A DNA stretch of 10,536 bases, taken from Temnopleurus reevesii. Lineage: Eukaryota; Echinodermata; Echinoidea; Temnopleuroida; Temnopleuridae. Within the stretch, counting starts at the first letter, position 1. Each line of letters opens with the position of its first letter. A model generated the notes under the pieces. That model worked only from the letters and a program-made list of their open reading frames with translations, did not search any database and was not told the DNA's origin. Below are positions 8,061 through 10,536 of the stretch, piece after piece. The stretch lies in contig BQKZ01000334.1 of assembly GCA_036244855.1 (NCBI GenBank), positions 83,585 to 94,120 of the forward strand, written 5' to 3'. The translations under genes were made by a program, and so were the position numbers.

Positions 8061-8122
8061 AAAACAAAAATCTTATTTGATATGATCTGTAACCTAAATA
8101 GCCGAACAGAAGCCATACATTT

Positions 8123-8157
8123 TCCGGCAGGCTAAACTTTTCTCATAGCTTGCCGGA
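8123..8157. repeat. Hairpin with 12-bp stem
   Basis: TCCGGCAGGCTA (8123-8134) pairs with TAGCTTGCCGGA (8146-8157) over an 11-nt loop. As RNA, all 12 positions pair, one of them as G-U. The flanks do not extend the stem, so it is too short for a microRNA precursor. It lies just outside the tandem repeat array. Confidence 0.7.
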
Positions 8158-8422
8158 GGAGCAGAAGAATCGCATGCAATATGATCCTGACAAAACACTT
8201 CAATTCAGAGCCATACTCCTTCCAATAAAACTTGAAATATCACGGAATAACACTTTTCAAACGTGCAGGCGGGCATCCCTTCAAATGTGCACATCCTACT
8301 ATACTCTGTTCATGCATTACTTTGAGTTTAGATTGTCTTCACTATTGAACTATCAAATTGTTGTTTTTACTATAAATAACCAATTAATAACTAAATTTGA
8401 AATTCATATCTGGGCTTGAAGC

Positions 8423-8439
8423 ACTGTACACTGTACAGT
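8423..8439. repeat. 17-nt palindrome next to the MITE
   Basis: ACTGTACA and TGTACAGT flank a single C. It lies 10 bp outside the left TTAA of the MITE and is not part of the inverted repeat. It may mark a pre-existing palindromic target region. Confidence 0.55.
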
Positions 8440-8448
8440 ATATTAGCC

Positions 8449-8452
8449 TTAA
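8449..8452. repeat. TTAA at left MITE boundary (candidate target-site duplication)
   Basis: TTAA immediately precedes the left terminal inverted repeat and is matched by TTAA just after the right one. Confidence 0.55.
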
Positions 8453-8962
8453 AAGAAGAGTCTACCCAAAAATAACATTTGTTTAACAGAAGCAGAAAAA
8501 ATTGGGGAGTAAACCAAAAAAGCTTGAAGAAAATCGGACAAGTAATAAAAAAGATTTGAAAAAATAGGCAAATCAGTGGAAATTTCCAGATACATTTTAT
8601 GTTGCTAATTTGATGACATCATGGGTGCACAACAAACCTGAGTATTCATTATAAATATGGTGGAAAATTCATAATTTTTTACGGAAAGTTGCAATGTTTG
8701 TATGAATGTAAACGTGCAAATTGTGAATCTACATATCTATCATAAAGATATCCTACGGTTAAAACTTGGAGGAAATCATATTTTGGGGGCAAAAAGTAAC
8801 ATTTTTAAGACATAATCTGAATGTAATAAATGGTCAGTTGTGCACCTGTGACGTCATCACTTTTTTCATAAGTTGTTGAATTTTTCTCAAAATTTGTTTG
8901 TTCTGTTCATCTAATCGTTCTGCTCCTGTTGATGAAATATTATTTTGGGGTAGACTCTCCTT
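8453..8962. mobile_element. Non-autonomous DNA transposon (MITE) with long subterminal inverted repeats and TTAA flanks
   Basis: The left end AAGAAGAGTCTACCC is inverted at the right end as GGGTAGACTCTCCTT, with TTAA directly outside both ends (8449-8452 and 8963-8966). The inverted similarity runs inward for about 55-60 bp: left AATAACATTTG and AACAGAAGCAGAA match right, read in reverse, AATAATATTTC and AACAGGAGCAGAA. It resumes as TGATGACATCATGGGTGCAC (8611-8630) against the inverted GTGCACCTGTGACGTCATCA (8840-8859). The element is 510 bp and has no coding capacity, so a transposase would have to come from elsewhere. TTAA duplications are typical of piggyBac-like elements. Because the flanks are themselves T/A-rich, a TA duplication (Tc1/mariner style) or slightly different ends remain possible. 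Arm divergence suggests an old insertion. Confidence 0.85.
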
Positions 8963-8966
8963 TTAA
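8963..8966. repeat. TTAA at right MITE boundary (candidate target-site duplication)
   Basis: TTAA directly follows the right terminal inverted repeat. It sits in a TTTTAAAATATATTT context, which makes the exact boundary ambiguous by a base or two. Confidence 0.55.
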
Positions 8967-9555
8967 AATATATTTATACGTTTGTCCAATGAATAGCACT
9001 TCAAACGGCATCCTGCCTAAAATTAAGGTCAATGATTTTCCTTTTGTTGTTCTCCGTTTTCGGTTCTTGTGAAAAATAAAAACATTTTGAAACAAAACGA
9101 ATTGAAAGAAATTTCAAGGGTGATCACATTTCATATTTCCTATTTTTCACATATCCATCAATACATTTCTTATGTTAACAAACTCTATCACCTATTTGCA
9201 AGTTGATTAATTTCATAGATGACTGAGCATTGTTTGTGAATCTTGCTCACTCCTTTTATATACTTATTTTTAATATAAATCAGTCGGAGCACAAGGAGGG
9301 GTGGAGGGCTCCTTTGTGTATTGGGCATGTATATTAAGAGATTTGTATATCTACGTAATTTTCATACAGCTTTACAACATTATACAAACTGTTCACCAAG
9401 AAAATATTATGCACAGATGCTGTGTAGCATAAGCTCCCATGCACGGACGTGCACCATTAATTTGACCTAAATCACCTGAAGGCAACCGATATAGTTCACG
9501 ATTTCAAATCTGATTTCAAGTGCTTCAAAACTGTTTGCTCCACAGGAGTGATGCA
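8967..9555. other. Gene-free AT-rich stretch
   Basis: No coding or RNA feature was seen. The 12-mer GGCAACCGATAT at 9481-9492 also occurs at 42-53, where it overlaps the first X-box, hinting at a shared ancient repeat. Confidence 0.45.
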
Positions 9556-9569
9556 GTTACCATGGCAAC
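9556..9569. promoter_or_regulatory. X-box-like motif (RFX-type palindrome), copy 3
   Basis: GTTACCATGGCAAC differs from the perfect palindrome at 196-209 by one base and fits the RFX consensus in both half-sites. It lies in otherwise featureless AT-rich DNA on the other side of the IRS exon. Confidence 0.5.
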
Positions 9570-10199
9570 AGTTTGTTGGGTACAATCAGTCAGTGTCACT
9601 GTCATTGTAAAACTTAACACAAAAAATAATGTATACAAGGGTGAATAAATTGTTGTCTGGTTGCAGTTGAATGCAATTTCCGAAAAGCACCGTCGGTCGG
9701 TCAGAATTTTTCATTTTATCAATTAAACACTTGAAAGGGGGTGAAAAGCAAAAAATCATCTGAAAATTACTTTTCAAGTTGTATTTCACATGTCAAAATC
9801 TATAATTCTATTGTGATTTTCAATTCAAGTGCAGAGCCCCCCAAAAAGCCATTGGGTCTATATTTTTATTTTCCCCTGATAAATTTGACCATGAGGCATA
9901 AAAGCAACCCTCTGTTAGGAAGAAGAATTGGAAAAGGGATATGAAAGGATGAGAGATGGTGTAAATGTGTGGACACCACTTTATAAATCTAAAATTATCA
10001 TTGGCAGGAAGATGAATGGATAAAGAATATATAAACATGTAAAGATGAGAGATAAAGAATATAATTGCCCTTTTCTTCTACTCTTTCCATCCCCTATGAT
10101 CAAGAGATTTTTCCCCATTTGGCCCCGACTATATTTTCCTTAGATCTTGTATACATGAGTGTACATGGCATGAAATTTAATAAACTTTAATCAAAAATT
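9570..10199. other. Gene-free AT-rich stretch, purine-biased in its second half
   Basis: Short frames on both strands (9586-9789, 9741-9944 and 9820-10038) show no family resemblance. From about 9890 to 10060 the plus strand is rich in GA/AG words, and TAAAGAATATA occurs twice. No gene is supported. Confidence 0.45.
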
Positions 10200-10333
10200 G
10201 ACATCAAAACTTGTAATAGAAGTTTAGAAAAAGAAAGTAGGTTATCAGAAAAAGGGTATTGCCTCAAGTTTGATATCAAAACTTATGATAGAAATTAGAA
10301 AAAGAAAGTAGGTTTTCAGGACAAACATATTGC
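10200..10333. repeat. Tandem duplication of a 62-63 bp segment
   Basis: 10200-10262 and 10272-10333 are close copies: both run GA(C/T)ATCAAAACTT, then AGAAAAAGAAAGTAGGTT, and end ATTGC. Start-to-start distance is 72 bp. TAAACTTTAAT occurs on both outer sides (10181-10191 and 10358-10368). The differences between copies indicate an old event. Confidence 0.88.
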
Positions 10334-10536
10334 AGTTTGTACGGTGGCAAACCATGGTAAACTTTAATTTTGAAGGTACTATAAAATGGGAAGCAAACAC
10401 GACTATTGAAGCAGAAGATGGGAGTTATTAGAGAAATTCATGCCGTAGTGGAACGATGCGAAGAAATTTGATCAAGAATGAATGAAATTGGAAATGGATT
10501 TTGAAGTGGGGGACAAAATATTCAAAGGTCAAAGGA

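Larger units (their letters stand above)
4213..10536 (-). other. Upstream intron of the IRS gene (partial, inferred)
   Basis: Everything to the right of the acceptor lies upstream of the PH exon on the gene strand. I searched it for a minus-strand exon ending in a GYLRK-like PH strand followed by a donor and found none. The region is AT-rich, full of stops in all frames, and rich in repeats. It is therefore most simply intron reaching beyond the window. Short non-coding 5' exons or another small gene inside it cannot be ruled out by eye. Confidence 0.5.

Noticed and set aside
7684..8116. Repeated minus-strand peptides with KAERPYDRV-like segments as a repeat protein
   Set aside because: Copy spacings of 98, 157 and 154 bp are not multiples of three and stops separate them, so the resemblance follows from the DNA repeat.
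10349..10362. AAACCATGGTAAAC as a fourth X-box
   Set aside because: It has a CCATGG centre but lacks the GTN and RGYAAC half-sites required by the RFX consensus.
1..10536. CRISPR array, bacterial operon or prophage
   Set aside because: There are no regularly spaced short repeats, no bacterial-style open frames, and there is a spliced animal IRS exon.

Overview
The window looks like non-coding, AT-rich DNA from an invertebrate animal nuclear genome. I recognise one coding segment: a single exon on the minus strand (3877-4180). It encodes most of the pleckstrin-homology (PH) domain of an insulin receptor substrate protein (IRS, the chico family), with clear splice signals at both ends. The rest appears to be intron on either side of this exon, filled with repeats: a tRNA-derived SINE, a MITE with long inverted repeats, a foldback element, degenerate tandem repeats and a CT microsatellite. 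No bacterial features (operons, Shine-Dalgarno sites, long ORFs) are present. The SINE tail, the MITE style and the IRS exon together suit a marine deuterostome such as an echinoderm. That assignment is a guess from general resemblance, and a mollusc or other lophotrochozoan cannot be excluded.

Layout: 1-350 AT-rich DNA with two palindromic X-box (RFX-type) motifs. 345-975 a strongly purine-biased stretch. 1419-1609 an imperfect foldback. About 1820-2110 a CpG-denser unique stretch. 2254-2587 a minus-strand SINE with A and B boxes and a candidate 9-bp target-site duplication. 3561-3578 a small perfect hairpin. 3877-4180 the IRS PH exon. 4468-4486 two forkhead/DAF-16-type motifs about 290 bp upstream of the exon on the gene strand. 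5011-5060 the CT microsatellite. 6376-6393 an 18-bp perfect palindrome built around a Smad-type box. 7130-7300 a CpG-rich island of unknown nature. 7490-8060 four degenerate tandem copies of a roughly 155-bp unit. 8123-8157 a hairpin. 8453-8962 a 510-bp MITE flanked by TTAA. 9556-9569 a third X-box. 10200-10333 a tandem duplication of about 62 bp.

The gene runs right to left, so 4181-10536 is upstream intron and 1-3876 is downstream intron. I found neither the exon carrying the first PH strand nor the PTB-domain exon, so both flanking introns probably continue past the window or hide exons too short to see by eye. There is no sign of a novel multi-gene system. The signals most worth a second look are the three near-identical RFX palindromes, the Smad/forkhead palindrome and the two foldback-type elements.
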